Below, piece by piece: positions 24,177-37,742 of a DNA stretch of 64,000 nt. This stretch comes from Thuidium tamariscinum. Its lineage: Eukaryota > Streptophyta > Bryopsida > Hypnales > Thuidiaceae. Below the pieces are notes generated by a model. That model saw nothing but the letters and a program-made list of their open reading frames with translations, had not been told where the DNA came from and searched no databases. Position numbers and translations under genes: made by a program. The DNA lies in NCBI GenBank assembly GCA_947034885.2, contig OX344755.2, positions 11,038,501-11,102,500 on the forward strand, given 5' to 3'. The stretch's first letter is position 1, and each line of letters starts with the position of its first letter.

Positions 24177-26077
24177 TTGAGTTGCTTTGAGAAGCTCTTG
24201 GAAATATGATTCTCAGGCAAAGGACCAAGGACTGAGGACCAAGGACCAAGAAATCAATTTGTTTTCATGAAAAAAGCCACTGTGCCATACTTGTGTGCAG
24301 ATCAGGCCATGTCAATGATCAATGCACCATAAAAACGTGTAAGCTTACAAAACGTTTGGGCTCCAAAAGTTGTACAATTTTTACACCTCACCTACCTTCA
24401 ACAAAATGGGACCACCAATGGGACACCACACAATCCTTGAGAGCAATCTATGAGTGTGGAATTGAAACATCATAAGCATTATAAGTCGCATTTTGCAACA
24501 AACAACGACAAAAACAAAGCTATGTTAAATAGTGAAATTAGGTTCACCCCATATTAATTTTTCAACAATTGACACTAAGGTAGAACAACTCATTGTTGTG
24601 AAAATTAGGAGAGTTTGCATTATTAAAAGTTTTCCATCATACCATTGGTTCATTTTTTTTTATAAAATCGCACATAAAGACAAGTGATTGTGAAAGATAA
24701 GGAGAGCAATTGAATTTGAATGTTTTTTTGACCTAGTATGAATTTGCTATGAATTTTTGAAGTATTTTAGCCCATCACAATCCAAAATAGTCTTTAGTCT
24801 ATTCTAGAATTAACAAAACCTGTATGTATAGTGCTCATCTAATTCACTTAAAGTAGTCAATTTAGAAAATTGGAACTTGCATAGTGCATGCACTAAGTTT
24901 TAGTCCATACAAGGTTGAAAAAACACACATGAAAACTAGGGATGGACTTAATGAATATCTCTAATAATTTTCTCATTTGCATCAAATAAACACACATTTG
25001 TGTACTTTTTTGAAGACTCTGACTATGTTATAAGTTATAGAATGACCAATTTAACCCCTAAATGCCTAAGGCCTTTTTTAGCTTCTAGAAATTTGTTCTA
25101 AATTGGACAAAAAACCAACATTTTCATATGCTTTATCAACTTTTTTCAAAATGTAACCATACAATTCAAACCAGACATGTCAAAAATCACTTTAGAAAAG
25201 AAAAAATAACACTATCATTTGTGGATTGAAAGATTATAATGTTTTGATGACAAGGATGTTAAAATTGCAAAAGTGAGTTAAAGTCTTTCAATCCTTATTT
25301 CACATGTTAAATCTAAAAAGATGATCACCAAAAATATGAGATTGAAGGATATATCATGCATAATTACAATCAATTTGTGGCTTCTCAAAATCTATTCTAC
25401 AACTTTTTTAAATGAATTTCTAATGTTTTTTTTTCTCCAAGATCTAGTGTATTTGAGGTTCATTTCAAAGAACATAGAAAGTCTAGATTGCAATGGACAC
25501 CCTTGCACAAAATTTAATAGAAAAATTATAACCAATCATTTTCAAAATGGGATATTTGATGCTAAAATTAGACTTCAAAAAGAAGTTTCTAAAATATAAA
25601 CTACTAAAAATAGCAACTTGATTAGGTTTTATTTAGCTTTTAAGTTTTACAAACACCAAATTTTGGTGCCTTGCGCATTTAGGGTTTATAAGTTGGATTA
25701 GTGCAAGTGTCAAAATTTGGTTTTGAAAACATTTGGTGATCACAACACTGATTCCTAAGTACAAATTCACCTCTTCAATAAATGGACTTCACAATTGGCA
25801 GGCTTGTTACCAAATTAGATACAATCGGTATCACTTTTTTTCCAATTGAAAGTACTAAGGTAATTACACCTAAAATTACATGAAATCAATAAGTTTTGTG
25901 GCATAAGCAATTTGCTCAAGAAAATAATTTTTTTGGCAAATTACTCTATACTCTATTTTTAATTGAAAGTTCTAAGGTAACTACACCTAAAATTACATGA
26001 AATCAATAAGTTTTATTGCATAACAATATGCTCAAGAAAATTAAAAAATTTGCACATTGGTGAAGGACCATGAACTA

Positions 26078-26634
26078 ATCTCTAAAGGATTGTTGTTCCC
26101 TTGAGGGACAAATTGGATTTCAAGCAGGTTTCTATGACCTCAATTTTTTGTGAAACTTTTTGAAATTGTCTCATAAGATAGAAAAATTGATTAGCTTTGT
26201 GGAAATATAATTTTCATTTCAATCAATGCCTAGGAGCAAAAGTTATAACACAAAAAGTTTTAAACTGAGTTTGACAAGTACCAATTTTTTTTGGCAAAAA
26301 GACAAAATTAAGTTAAAATTTTTTTTCCCTTAAATAATATATTTTTGTTTATATTTGAAGCTTTGATTCATTCTATTTGGACTAGTAATGAGAAACTTAT
26401 AGACAATATTTTTTTTAGGTAGTTTCAACATCTTTTTGGAAAATACCTTTAATTGCTCATATCTTCCAATCTATACAGTCAAACTTCATGAAATTTTTAC
26501 AACATGATTTGGAAAAGTTAAATACAAGATCCTATGCTTAGACTCTAAAAAATTTTTTTTTTTTTTAGATGACTACAACATAAATGGTAGTTTTGAGAGG
26601 TCTTGATAGAAAAATAACCTCAATACTTTAGGCA
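26078..26634. mobile_element. Truncated TTAA element, CCCCTAAAGG family
   Basis: The interior follows the 19080-19995 element: CTCTAAAGGATTG at the left, then 'cccttgagggacaaa', a 'tttttgaaattg' tract, and 'caatactttaggca' at the right. Both TTAA sites have decayed. A separate left end (TTAA then CCCCTAAATGCC) lies at 25051-25066 with no partner found. Confidence 0.5.
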
Positions 26635-26829
26635 TTATAATGAAAGTGTATCTATAGTTTTGGGAAGCATTGAGAATTAGTTACACATTTTTAGAGATGC
26701 AAAGTGTAGGAGGCTAAAATTATGATGTGTAATGCCAAAGTCCATTTGATGGACGTTAAGAAATGACACGGATAGTATCAAAACAAGTAATTGAGAATAC
26801 CATAAAAGAAAGTGTACCCCAAATCAATT

Positions 26830-27060
26830 TGATATACATACCTATTGCTATATAGATTTGCTATTTAGGTACCTTGGATAAGCTCTTTCTCCATTCATAT
26901 ATTTTTTAGAAATTGAGAAGCTTGACAAAATCCATTTTGCAAGTAGAATTAAGACATTTTGATAAGAAATGAATTTTTGGGGATTTTTCAAAGTTTTTTT
27001 GAATTAAGGCAAATATACCTATTTTGAACAACCCCCCATTAGTGACTTATAGGTTGACCT
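26830..27060. repeat. Dispersed repeat family G
   Basis: This tract is homologous in the same orientation to 56840-57060. Shared words are GATTTGCTATTT, 'agaaattgagaa' and TTTTTCAAAGTTT. The element type is unknown. Confidence 0.55.
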
Positions 27061-28647
27061 ATTGTGGACAACACTTGGATGTGCTATTTATTGAAAAAGA
27101 TTTCTATTTGTACCTTCTTATCCAACCATCTATCTTCTTTTATTGTTTAGGAAGAAGTATAAAAGCTAATCATAATATGTAAGTCTATGAAATCAAAATG
27201 GGTCCTAATAAAAAATCTACATTTATATTGAATAAAATGATCATTTTTAAAGAAAAAAATTCCTTTTTTTGCATCATTCCTCATCCATATGTTTGCACGC
27301 ACTAAGCTAAATTTCACAGTGAATTTTCCACCTCTTTCATGCTAAAATGCTCAAATATTCCGTTATAGGTATCTCTATTTTACATTGACAAAGTGTAACA
27401 TGGATAGACATGACATAACCACATGTTAATGTATCCCCTCTCTAGTTACATTATCATAATATTGAAGGGTTGCTAAAATTGTAATAATAGGTGGGTGATG
27501 GATGCATATAAGATGGCCCAATAGATGTTAAAATTAGACAATTAACAACATTGATTTATGACATTATTTGGATTATTTTATGTTAAACAAAGTTGCCCAC
27601 TATCCAAAATGGCCCCCAATTCCACCTTATACTTGTCCTTCTAATGCTTGTCATTTTAGATATCTTCCCTATTTAGTTTCCCATCAAAAGTAGGGGTCGG
27701 TTGTCAAGACTAATCAATTTTAGGTGTGGTTACCTAAAATTGAACCCCTCATAAACTATTAGATTGTAATTCTGAAAGCAAAAGCTCTAGGTGACACCCC
27801 TATCGGCCTAAAGGCAGACAAATCCCCAAACCACTTACCCTAAACCAACACCACATATACATGGTTTTCTATCCATCAAGGTGTGCTTTTCTAGTTTAGT
27901 ACTAGAGAGCAGGTGCATCTCCCTTATCCTTTGTAGCCACCTATTCTATTAGTTGCCACTAGACTGACTGACGTCAGTATTATATAACTTACTAAGGTTT
28001 ATGACTGAGTTATAAGAAGATTGAACTTTGGACTTGTCCCTTCTCCTCGGAAATGACAACAGCCGCACAAGAATTTGCATTGCTCAATCAACAGAAGGAA
28101 CGTACAACATCAGCGAATAGTTCTCGATGCCCCAAAATGACGGCAGATACTTCAGAAGGCGAAAGATGCTTTATTCATTATAAAAATCAGAGTGGGACCC
28201 CAAACCGCATTGCTGGCTCCAACGCTACCAACTTGACAACCAGAGGTAGTCAATTTTCCAAACTCTGCCTGGAAACAAATGTCTGAAACTTCTGACACCT
28301 ATGTCATTCACTCTATACTGTAAAACTCATAATTCAAATGGGTTCAAATATTATATCAAGTGAATCGATGAAGCACATTGCATGTGTTCGTCAAAACATG
28401 AATAAAATTGGACGAAAGAAAATCCCCAAATAACCTACTCCGATCTAACTTACTGAGAAACATGAGTCCCAATTCAGACACTTATTTCTGGACAAAGGCA
28501 GCGACTTACAACTGGTGATTCCCCCATGCTGCTCGGCCAGAGGCATGTGCAATGATACATGAATCCTGCACATAATGGCAAGTCAGAACAGGTTCTCAGG
28601 ATCGGAATTCGAGGGGAAGACACTGACGAGTGACAATATGTCTCAAA

Positions 28648-31600
28648 TCATACAGGAGCCTCTGGTTGGTCACGCAGTGGAACCCCTGCTTTCATGCCCT
28701 TCCCAGGATCCAAGTACTGCAGTACTCGCTCAACACTAACATATGCACCCCACCAACCTAGACCAAGATATTTCATCCGCCTCCATCTGAAAACATCAAA
28801 TTCTCAGTTCAGTAAAAACATCACAAAAAGATTGGCAAAGTTTTAAAATTTAGGTCGTAGGCATTGAGTTCATCTATTACTCAGGTCGAGGTAACGTTAA
28901 GTTGATGCTGTTGTAACGCAAATGCTGATAACTAATTGTTAGTGCAATGTTAGTGTCCTTGATGTCATATTGGCAACTGTGAACATGAAGTCAACATTAT
29001 CTTGACGCTGAAAAATCATTATTGTAGTCTTGGTCTGATGTTCTAGTAGATTAACGTTAACTTACCATTAGCAACTTTGCAAAACTAAAAGAGGAATCTT
29101 TAATAAGAAAAACTCGTAGAGAGACCACGATCTTACACAGAATTATAAGGAAGGGCCATGCAGTGAAGATGAAGATGGTCGACACTGTTGAAAGGAGGCT
29201 TGTGAAAGCCAAATCTGCAAGTAAAGTGTTGAGTTAGGATGAAGGCCATTGCCAGACAGCAAGCAAACCGATGAAGTATTTACTGGCACGTTAAAATCAG
29301 GAGAGGGTATAGGCGATCACAAAATAACATACTGGAATCCATCAAAAGCAAGCAGTCTGAACCTGTAGATAGGAGCATCGGGCGCGTCACGCTGCAACGC
29401 TGACCTCCCTCGCTTGAGCATATGAGATACTGCAATTATCAAATGCACACGTAAGGTAGAGGATACTAAAACTGTTAGGGAAATCCCATCTCTTATACCA
29501 TCAGAAGCCATCTTTTCATACACTTGCATGGCCTTCAATTAAAAAGTTGGGTGTAAGCAAGACTCGGCTGATTGTCTGCAACCAGTTATCTTTGAGAAGA
29601 AATAGGGTTGTTTCGTATCACTTTTATTGGTTTACAACCTCCCACTCTAAAACTGCATGAGCAATTCGTACAAAATGATCAGAGCTTGATGTCAAGAAAG
29701 TCTGGCTCTTGCACCCAAAGTGAATTCTCCAGATCTCTGCAGTGATCTCCCCAAAATTACTCCTACGTATTAATGTCAGTGCTTAAAGTGAAGCAAACAA
29801 TGACCTCTACCTTCGGTGATATACTCTGCATAGCGACTGCCAAATTGAGCGTTCCACAGTTAGGATTTCGCAAGATAGACGCAGAATAAAACTTCTCTAC
29901 TCAGATTCAGGTTGATTGCTTACCCAAGGCATAATCTGCTTCGCCAGGTCGAAGATCTTTGACAGTCTTGATGTGGTTATTCGGTACCACAAGGTAATGC
30001 CTACGAGGGTCAACCAGCAGAAAAGGATTCAGACGAACTGCAAAACAGTCTAAAATACCTTTTGAATTTTCCTCTTTCTTCTCTTCAATTTCCTCAACAA
30101 TCTTAAGGCAAAGCTAGACAATTCTGAGAAACAATGACTTTTCTTTTTCAGTCATTCCATCACCGGTTCCACTGATACGATTCCAATTGCCTAAGACTTC
30201 ATCAAAAATGTACAAAACTTCAATGCTAATTTAAACACCACTATTATAATATTACAGAATTCTAAACATCCCTTTATATCACGATGTTAAAATACATATG
30301 ATCCATTACTTAAAAATATTGATCCCATCAGAAATTACATTTTTATTAATTTATTATAATCAAAGTGTATTTAAAAGCAGCAGAACACATGTGCGTCTAT
30401 CGGCGGTTACCCCATACAGCTCAATCCAGTTACAATTCTAGACTGTTGCTTTGATCCAAATGTCATGTGGAAGTACAAAAACAACACTCCTAGAATATAG
30501 GAAACAGAATGATTGAAACATACCAACATTAGCAGGAATGTCAGATCAGCTTCTAGCATTATTGCACTAAGGTATACTCAACAGGATCGGGCCTTACCGA
30601 TGCAGTCACCCACCTATAGGCAGACGGATTGCGATCAACGAAGACAACTATTTGCTCATCCTGTAGTCAAAGCGGTTCACTTTTGTCAAAACACAATGAC
30701 ACGCTCAACTTCCAAATCCTGAAGGTACTGCCACAAGGTCACTTATTCAATCTAGTCGTACAAGTTTTTGCACGCTACTTTTCGCCATACCTCGTATAGA
30801 GCTGCTCGTCAATTGCATGCAATTAGTGAGCAGCTTCGTATAATGTGGTCTAAATTTAGTTGCAAACAACGATCACAGGAACCACGATACAATCAGCATC
30901 AAAATTGAGACGGCGCCTTGCTACAGCAATACAATCAGTATTATTAACAGCTTCTCATGAAATCTATCAAAACTTGTGTTTAACAGCCACAACAAATTTC
31001 GATAGAGAGGAGCAACCCTAACGGAGTGCCAGCCAACTTAACCTCTTAGGAACCAAAGGGCTAAAGTTGCGCCTTATGTTTTGTTCGCAGTTTTGCGTAA
31101 GTCATACGGAGAATTTCCTTTATCCAATTTTTGAATCTTTGAATTTTTTCCCCATTTTGTTTTACCAACACAAATAAAGCTCTACCGACATTCTGGTGAT
31201 ACGAAATTTGCGCCGATCCAAATTATATGATTCAACATATGATCGATCCAATTAATTAATTTAGAACCATGGATCCCATGATCCGTTAGGAGAAAGCCAG
31301 GATCAAGGATGGACGAGGAAAAGGAGAAACAGGAGCACTGACATACTCTGAACCTTCGGAGGCATCTACAGCTTCCGTCTAAGATCATTCGAAAGTTGGC
31401 TGAGTCAGGTAAGCTAAGCTCACAATTTCTGACCACAGAAAGTGGAGAGAGGATGAATCCTGCGACTTTCAAAACCATATAAATTTTCCATCTCAAATAT
31501 AGTCACCCTAAACCCTAACCCTACCTCTGCGTAGAGTTCCAAAATTACAGCAACTCCTCGATCCTTCTGTCTCGGATTCACCGAAAGATTGCAGAGATAT

Positions 31601-31778
31601 GTCTATAAAAATAAAGAAAGGGTGAAAGATGAACGAAAGAGAGTTGAAGATTGCAAATTTTCCGGACCTGGAACAACACATTGGGAGTGCGGCCTTCGGC
31701 CGATCCCGAGGCCAGAATACAAAACGGGCAATCCTGCGGCTTCTTCCCCTCCGGAAACAACCACTTCCACGACGCCAT
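28648..31778 (-). CDS. HIT-family (histidine triad) nucleotide hydrolase/transferase, HINT4-like; six exons
   Basis: Exons on the minus strand are 31778-31668, 30660-30614, 30000-29924, 29429-29363, 29214-29137 and 28786-28648. All junctions are GT-AG and phases agree, giving 172 residues ending in TGA. The N-terminus carries CPFC (17-20), then DEQIVVFVDRNPSAYRHYLVVPNNHI (38-63) and the HIT active site H114-L-H-L-H118 in SVDHLHLHC. HIT proteins use the middle histidine to form a nucleotidyl-enzyme intermediate and act on adenylated small molecules. From memory it resembles Arabidopsis HINT4, for which adenylylsulfate-cleaving activity has been reported. No targeting peptide is obvious. The closely matching segments are the HYLVVP and FGFHKPPFNSVDHLHLH blocks. 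The C-terminal tail (PGKGMKAGVPLRDQPEAPV) seems longer than in Arabidopsis. A 26-nt cryptic exon at about 29819-29844 would shift the frame and is excluded. Confidence 0.9.
31510..31518. promoter_or_regulatory. Telo-box (AAACCCTAA) in intron 1 of the HIT gene
   Basis: A plant telo-box sits about 150 bp downstream of exon 1 inside a short array of CCCTAA(A) words (31506-31524). Telo-boxes occur near the starts of many plant housekeeping and translation genes. That it is used here is inference only. Confidence 0.4.
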
Positions 31779-32492
31779 CGCAAAACAAATTCCAACTCGC
31801 ACACTATCCGTCCATACGATTTCAAGAGCTTGCCTGTGCCGCCCTTTTGATCTGTGCGGCAAGCTTCGCCATAGCCAAGAAGCACGGGCTTGGGGCCCTG
31901 ACTCGAGAATAGAGAGATTACTAACAAGGGCCTATGTACACTTTTTCAAACTCCAAAGTTCTTCCCTCTATGTACGAGTTTTATTTTTTTATTTTTTTCA
32001 TTATTTTTCAGAGATGTAAATACTTGTATCCTATATGTCCTAAAATTTTCAGATTTAATTGTGAAAATTTGAAATTATTGTGAACTTTGTCATTATTTTG
32101 AATAGGAGTGGAAAAAATTCACATCAAATATAAATATACTTAAAACTCTAGAAAATTCTCCATAGGTGTCTATACCATTTCTGAATATTTTAGTGCAAGA
32201 CATTTATTGTATCATTGTAAAATTAAAAAACTAGGAAATTGACCCAAAGTCCAAGTTGCAACAAATATTGGATTTCAGATCTTTTTCAAATTTTCAAAAT
32301 CAGAGTAGGAACAAGACTTAGTAAGCTTGTTTTTGGTAGTTGGACTCACATTCAATAAAGATCATTTTGGCAAATATTGGATTTTGGCAAAAATGATATG
32401 ATTTTTGAACCAATAGGTGCATTCTTCATCTCTACAACAATCTTGAAAGTCATCCATGACTCAATTTTTGGCCTTTGTAGCACTTTTAAAGA

Positions 32493-32790
32493 CTAGGGGA
32501 GGACACTTCCCGTTTTTTAAAAACCTACGTGCGGCGGAATATAGGGTACATTTAAATAATCTTAGGTAAAATTTATAAAAAATTTACATATAAAATAGGG
32601 GGCATTAAAAAGGCAAAGTGTTTTTAAAATAAAATAGGGATGATAATATGGCTGATTTTTTTGCTTTATGGTAAAATAGGGGCTCTTTTAATGTTGCCAA
32701 GTAATGATTACAAGTAATTGATAGCCCCCCTAAAAATACCCCACCGCCGCACGTGAGTCCCCCAAATATACAAGAAGTGTCCTCCCCGGG
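32493..32790. mobile_element. hAT-type MITE (298 bp) with 8 bp target duplication
   Basis: An 8 bp direct repeat, TTTAAAGA, lies at 32485-32492 and 32791-32798. The ends are CTAGGGGAGGACACTTC and GAAGTGTCCTCCCCGGG, 15 of 17 bases inverted. Subterminal CGTGCGGCGG/CCGCCGCACG words also pair. Eight-base duplication plus a C-N-N-GGGG terminus is typical of hAT elements. Confidence 0.8.
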
Positions 32791-33373
32791 TTTAAAGATA
32801 ACTATAATTGAAAGATGGGCCTAAAACTTCTTTTTCTAATTTCTAATTTCTTCTCTTTATATCTTCCATTTTTCAACAATACATGAATGAATTTTCTAAA
32901 TTTATTTCTTAGGTAACTATGAAGCCACAATTATTCTATAAGTCATTAAAAATTCAATTTTTGGTTTTGAGATTTGAAATTACATTGAATTTTAAAATAG
33001 AAAGTGAAAGCTTATATCTCATACAAAATAAGCTTAAAATATTTGAAATTTTTTCCATAAGAAAATACTATAGTATAGAACATTATAGTGCAAATTAATG
33101 TTTTGTGCCATACAAAAACAAACTCCACAGTTACATACCTAAAGTTCATAGATATTAAATTGTAGATTTTGATGATTTTGAAATTGGTATAAAAATAAAA
33201 CTTAATTAGCTTCATTTGATTATTTGATCTCGAAATAAAAAAATATTGTTTTTATGACTAAAATTAGATTGAGAGAATAAAAGTAAAAGGCTAAAATACA
33301 TTATACAATGAATGTAGCTAAGTCAAACAATATAACAATGACAATGAGGGAAAATCTTGTACCATTTATTTAA

Positions 33374-33598
33374 CCTTGTAAGGACCGGCTGGTCCTTATA
33401 TACGGAAATCATGCCTTTTAAAAATAATGTGAATCATCTACATTTAAAAATTCAAAAGTTTTAATTGGAGACCAAACTACTATTTATGACCTCCTTTTTG
33501 CACAAAATTTTGAGGATGAACAATTTCAATTTTGTCTTATATACAAGAATTTTTTTGTCATCCATCAGACATTCAGTATTCATGACAATGTTACAAGG
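33374..33598. mobile_element. TTAA-bounded element, CCCTGTAAGGAC family (225 bp)
   Basis: TTAA (33370-33373) then CCTTGTAAGGACCGG; right end TGTTACAAGG then TTAA (33599-33602). The interior matches 3465-3686 and 37743-37959 along its length. Confidence 0.75.
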
Positions 33599-35473
33599 TT
33601 AAAATGAACTCATTGATAAGCAACTCAAAAAAAATTGAAAGAAAAACCCATGATAAAGTCTCTCATATGTCATGCATCCAAAGACCACAAAATGTCTTTG
33701 ATTCTCATATGCTTCATGATGGTTTACCTTGAAATGATGTTTGTTTATGATTACTACTATTATATTAGCTATTAAGTCCTTTATTTTATATGCAACCATT
33801 TTACAACTATATTGCATGTAGATGAAATTTTATATACTAATGCTTTGCATTGCTATGGACAACTATGAATGATTCTCAAATTCCAAGTTCATAACAAAAA
33901 ACAATTACAACAATTGAACTACATAAATGTACAAATTTTGAAAATCCTATAAATCAACAATAATACAAAATTAACAACAAAGTTATAAAATATATGAACA
34001 CATGACCTACTCGTATACAAAATTCAATGTACTATATATTAGAGGTATTTTCGAGCACATTGAATTTCAAAATGATAGGGGTCTAATTTTAAAAATGTCT
34101 TTGGCTAAATAAATTTGTAAATGGCATTAGATTCATTAGGGGAATTTTAAAAGAAATTAGTAGACTATTTTAGGCTCATTTTCAATACTATGAATTAGCC
34201 ATTATTGGCCAAATTTTTAAAAAAATACAATTTAATATAAATTTAAATTAAAAATATTAATGAAAAATTAATGAAAATTTTGATTAAAAAATTAATTAAA
34301 AACAAAATTTCAAAATAAATACTAAAACATTATATAAATATTACATTCTGGACATAGCAATTTCTCTACTAAATCACGTTACTTATGTAGTAGAGTTTCT
34401 AAAGTTCCCAAAGTTTAGGAACTCACAATCTTTCAAAGGCCTCAAAGTTCTTCTAATGTAATGAATCTAATTTTTTTTTATAATATGAGTTTAAACTTAG
34501 TAAGTATTGCAAATATTATTACACCAAATCATCCAAAGTTGCAAATTAGTGTCATATTACAATGTTATCCTTTCTTGCAAATAATGGCAAGTTGAATTGA
34601 TTATGTTATAGAAAATATATTATTGCTACAAGAATACAATCCTAGATTAGGATACAAATGTGTAGATCTTGTATGAGGGATGTCTTGGTGTTTCTATCTT
34701 AAATATAACATAATTTAATTATTTACAAATCTTTGATAATTATAATTCTAAATTGTGATGTAAAGAGTGGTACTTTAATTTTGAATGAATTTTAAAAAAA
34801 AACATAGGAACACAAAACTTAGATACTACTCTAAGACAGCATACATAGTAACAACTATAAAAAAACTTTATGTCAATGTATGTACTTTCAAGAGGTTCAA
34901 TGTCAATCTTCCATAAGTGGTGACTCTAATAAAAAAATCCATTTTTTTCTTGCAAAAAATTTTGCAAGATGATTGCTACAATTAGTCAAGTCTAAATCCC
35001 TAATTTGAATTTCTAGCATCCAAAATGACAAGATACTTTTTTTGTTTTTTTGTTTTTTTGCCATTACTATTTAACTTGCTATCTACAAAGACATTCAAAT
35101 TTCATCGGATATAAAAATCTAGCTAAATTAGGTGTTCAATTTGCATTATTTTATAGGCTCGCTATTGGACTATGAATGAATAGACATTTAATATACACCA
35201 AATGAATTCCAAAAAGAATTGAAGTTATTTTCCTTCCTTCTTTTCTTCAATTTTTGTACTATTACTAATCTAGTCCTAAAGACTCAATTTTTGAGCATGA
35301 ATGAAATAATAAAAATATAGACCAGAAAAACTTTTGTAGGTAGTATCCTAACAATACAATTATCAATGCATTAGAAACTTATTTTATAATTGCCAAATGA
35401 TAACTACAATTTGACTAGTCTAATAATATGCAAGTCATGTTGCATTTGAAAACTTTGCTTCCCATACTTTTAA

Positions 35474-36059
35474 CCCTTAAATGTCTAAAACACACGATTT
35501 GGATTGCAACATGTTTTTTTTGTGTATTAGATATAGAAGACTGTACAGAAGCTTGTATTGACACTAAGCCAAAGTCATCATCAAATGGCACTCCCAATTT
35601 GAATCATTATTGCATCTTCTACATGTTTGATAAACAACAAAATGGTCATTATTCTACATCTATGGTACCATATTTGAGTATGATAAGGTCTAAATGCTAA
35701 AATGACATCTACAAGAAATATATTAATTGTTGACTTTTTAACTAGGTAATGACATTGCAAACCACTATATTCTAATGGCTAACAAAGAACAAGATATAAG
35801 TGCATGTATTCATCTTTGAAATTTTATGCAAAAAAGGGATGTCTTGCAAAGTAGTTTGAACTCCAATTAATGTTGTTGGTTTCTTTAAGCAAATGATTCA
35901 CATTGTATGAAAGAAGATGATATCCAAAGTGACTAGTTTGTCTATACAAGGTTAATTCAATGTTGTATGTATTTGTATTTTTGGGTACATTATTTGTATT
36001 CTAAAAGTAAAATAGGTACCCTACATAAGTATATATGAATCCTTGTTGACCTTTAAGGG
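35474..36059. mobile_element. Possible TTAA element, CCCTTAAATGTC ends (586 bp)
   Basis: TTAA (35470-35473) then CCCTTAAATGTC; right end GACCTTTAAGGG then CTAA, one base from TTAA. A partial, inverted CCCTGTAAGGAC-type copy appears to lie within (about 35780-35935). Confidence 0.5.
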
Positions 36060-36380
36060 CTAAGAGAACCTCCAATGCAATTAGAACCAACATGCCAACA
36101 ACATGATGACAAGGCCACTAAAAAAACCATGCCATTTTCCATCTCCGACCTAATGATTTAAAAAAATATGAAGAGCTTGCAAATTGACTCACAAAAGAAA
36201 AGTCATAATTGTCATGTCCTTTCAAGCTTTTTTATGTGAGCTAATAAATTAAAATTCCTTGTTATTGCATGAAAAGGTCTATTTTAAATGTGTATTTTTT
36301 TCTCTCCTTCTTTTTATAATACAAAAAAGTCCATTTGAAGTTTGGATCGTTGCCTTTGCATTGGATCAATTATTTTTTAA

Positions 36381-37236
36381 TCCCTAAATGACTAAAGTCC
36401 CCTCTTGGGACACTTGGGATTTTAGGCACGCTTGTGTGACTTGAATTTTTGTCAAGATTTTTTGAAACTAGTTTTGGAGATAGGAAGTTAGATTAGCTTT
36501 CTAAAATTATAATTTTTATTTCAATTGGTGTCCAATAGCAAAAATCCTGCCATTTTAAGTCTACAATCAATTTGTCGGGTAGAACAAAAAAATAATAATA
36601 ATAATAAATTTTTGAATTATAATTTTTTCTCTCAAATATTATGTTTTGGTCTAGACTTGAAGCTTTGATTCATTCTATTTGGACTAATAATGAGAAAGTT
36701 ATGGACAATCTAAGCAACTTCTTGAAAGAACAACTTGTAGAATTCATTTTTGAATGCAATTTTTCAATTTTTTTTAATAGGGTTAAGTTTCTGTTTCAAT
36801 CTCATCTGAAAGCTATTAACAATTTAGTGTTTTGTTCAATCTACAACCTACTTCTACTTAACAATTTTTTAATGAATGAAAATCTAGTACTTGTTTTCGG
36901 AATTTTTTTCCCCAACTCCCACCTCAAATGTTCAACATAAAAAATTTTAACTTCACAGTCTATAGTGCAAAAAATTCTACAAATGGCAATCAAAGTCATT
37001 TGAAATTGTAGGCCAAAGTTTTAAAAAGGGGTTTTTTTCAACTTTGAATGCTAATATCCTCCAAGTGGTATGGTCAAACTTTATGAAATTTTTATCACAT
37101 GATCTCAAATAAGTGAATTATAAGATCCTACAATTAGATTCTAAAAAGGTGTTTTTGTTTGTTTGTTGGATAGATGTAGCAAACATGGTAGTTTTGAGTG
37201 GTTTTGGAGTCAAAAAATACCTTTGTCCTTTAGGGG
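36381..37236. mobile_element. TTAA element, CCCCTAAAGGACT family copy 2 (856 bp)
   Basis: TTAA (36377-36380) then TCCCTAAATGACTAAAG; right end GTCCTTTAGGGG then TTCA (one-base decay). The interior tracks 19080-19995 almost throughout, for example 'cttgtgtgac', 'gattagctttc' and 'ttgattcattctatttgga'. Confidence 0.75.
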
Positions 37237-37742
37237 TTCAAGGTCATGGGAATGGAATGACTAGATCTACTTCCCTCAACTTCAAAATTTCAATACTATC
37301 TCTATTCTCATCTTTGAATTAGAAATGCTCTTAATTTATTAATCTTTATATGTTCACAAAAACATTTAGTGTTTGATGGATGACAAAGAATCTTTGTATA
37401 TAGGACAAAAATGAAACTATTCATCTTTAGAATTTTGAGTGAAAAGGAGAGATCTTCTACAATACTTTGACTTCTAATGAGTGCTTTTGGATTATTTTAA
37501 ACCAATGATTCCCATGGTTTAAAAATAAAATAATTGCAAGGTCATTGAGGTTTGTCCTTCAATCTTACAATCTATACAACCAAATGACTTCAAACTTGAT
37601 TCATGCCATTTACAACATGCACACTACAAGATTGTGTGGATGAGGTTTTTATATTTTTAGTTAGTGACATTTAGACTTATAAGGCTTGAAAAGCAAGGAT
37701 GTTTTTTTAGACATGGTTGGGCCTTAGGCTATGAGGAATTAA

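Larger units (their letters stand above)
2926..28647. other. Gene-free, AT-rich repeat region
   Basis: No reading frame here reaches convincing length or composition, and no splice-joined protein was recognised. The stretch is made of dispersed repeats, MITEs (listed separately where boundaries are readable), homopolymer tracts and short microsatellites. Many repeats recur in the other gene-free blocks of this window in direct or inverted orientation. Confidence 0.6.

Noticed and set aside
28053-28286. Plus-strand 77-codon frame starting MTTAAQEFALLNQQ
   Set aside because: Composition is plausible but there is no recognisable protein, and it sits in the 3' flank of the HIT gene on the opposite strand. 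Too short to support.
31182-31496. Minus-strand 104-codon frame
   Set aside because: It is within intron 1 of the HIT gene and is explained by chance in intronic sequence.
31508-32019. Several open frames on both strands around exon 1 of the HIT gene
   Set aside because: Only the MASWKWL frame to 31668 splices in phase to the HIT domain; the others are shadows.
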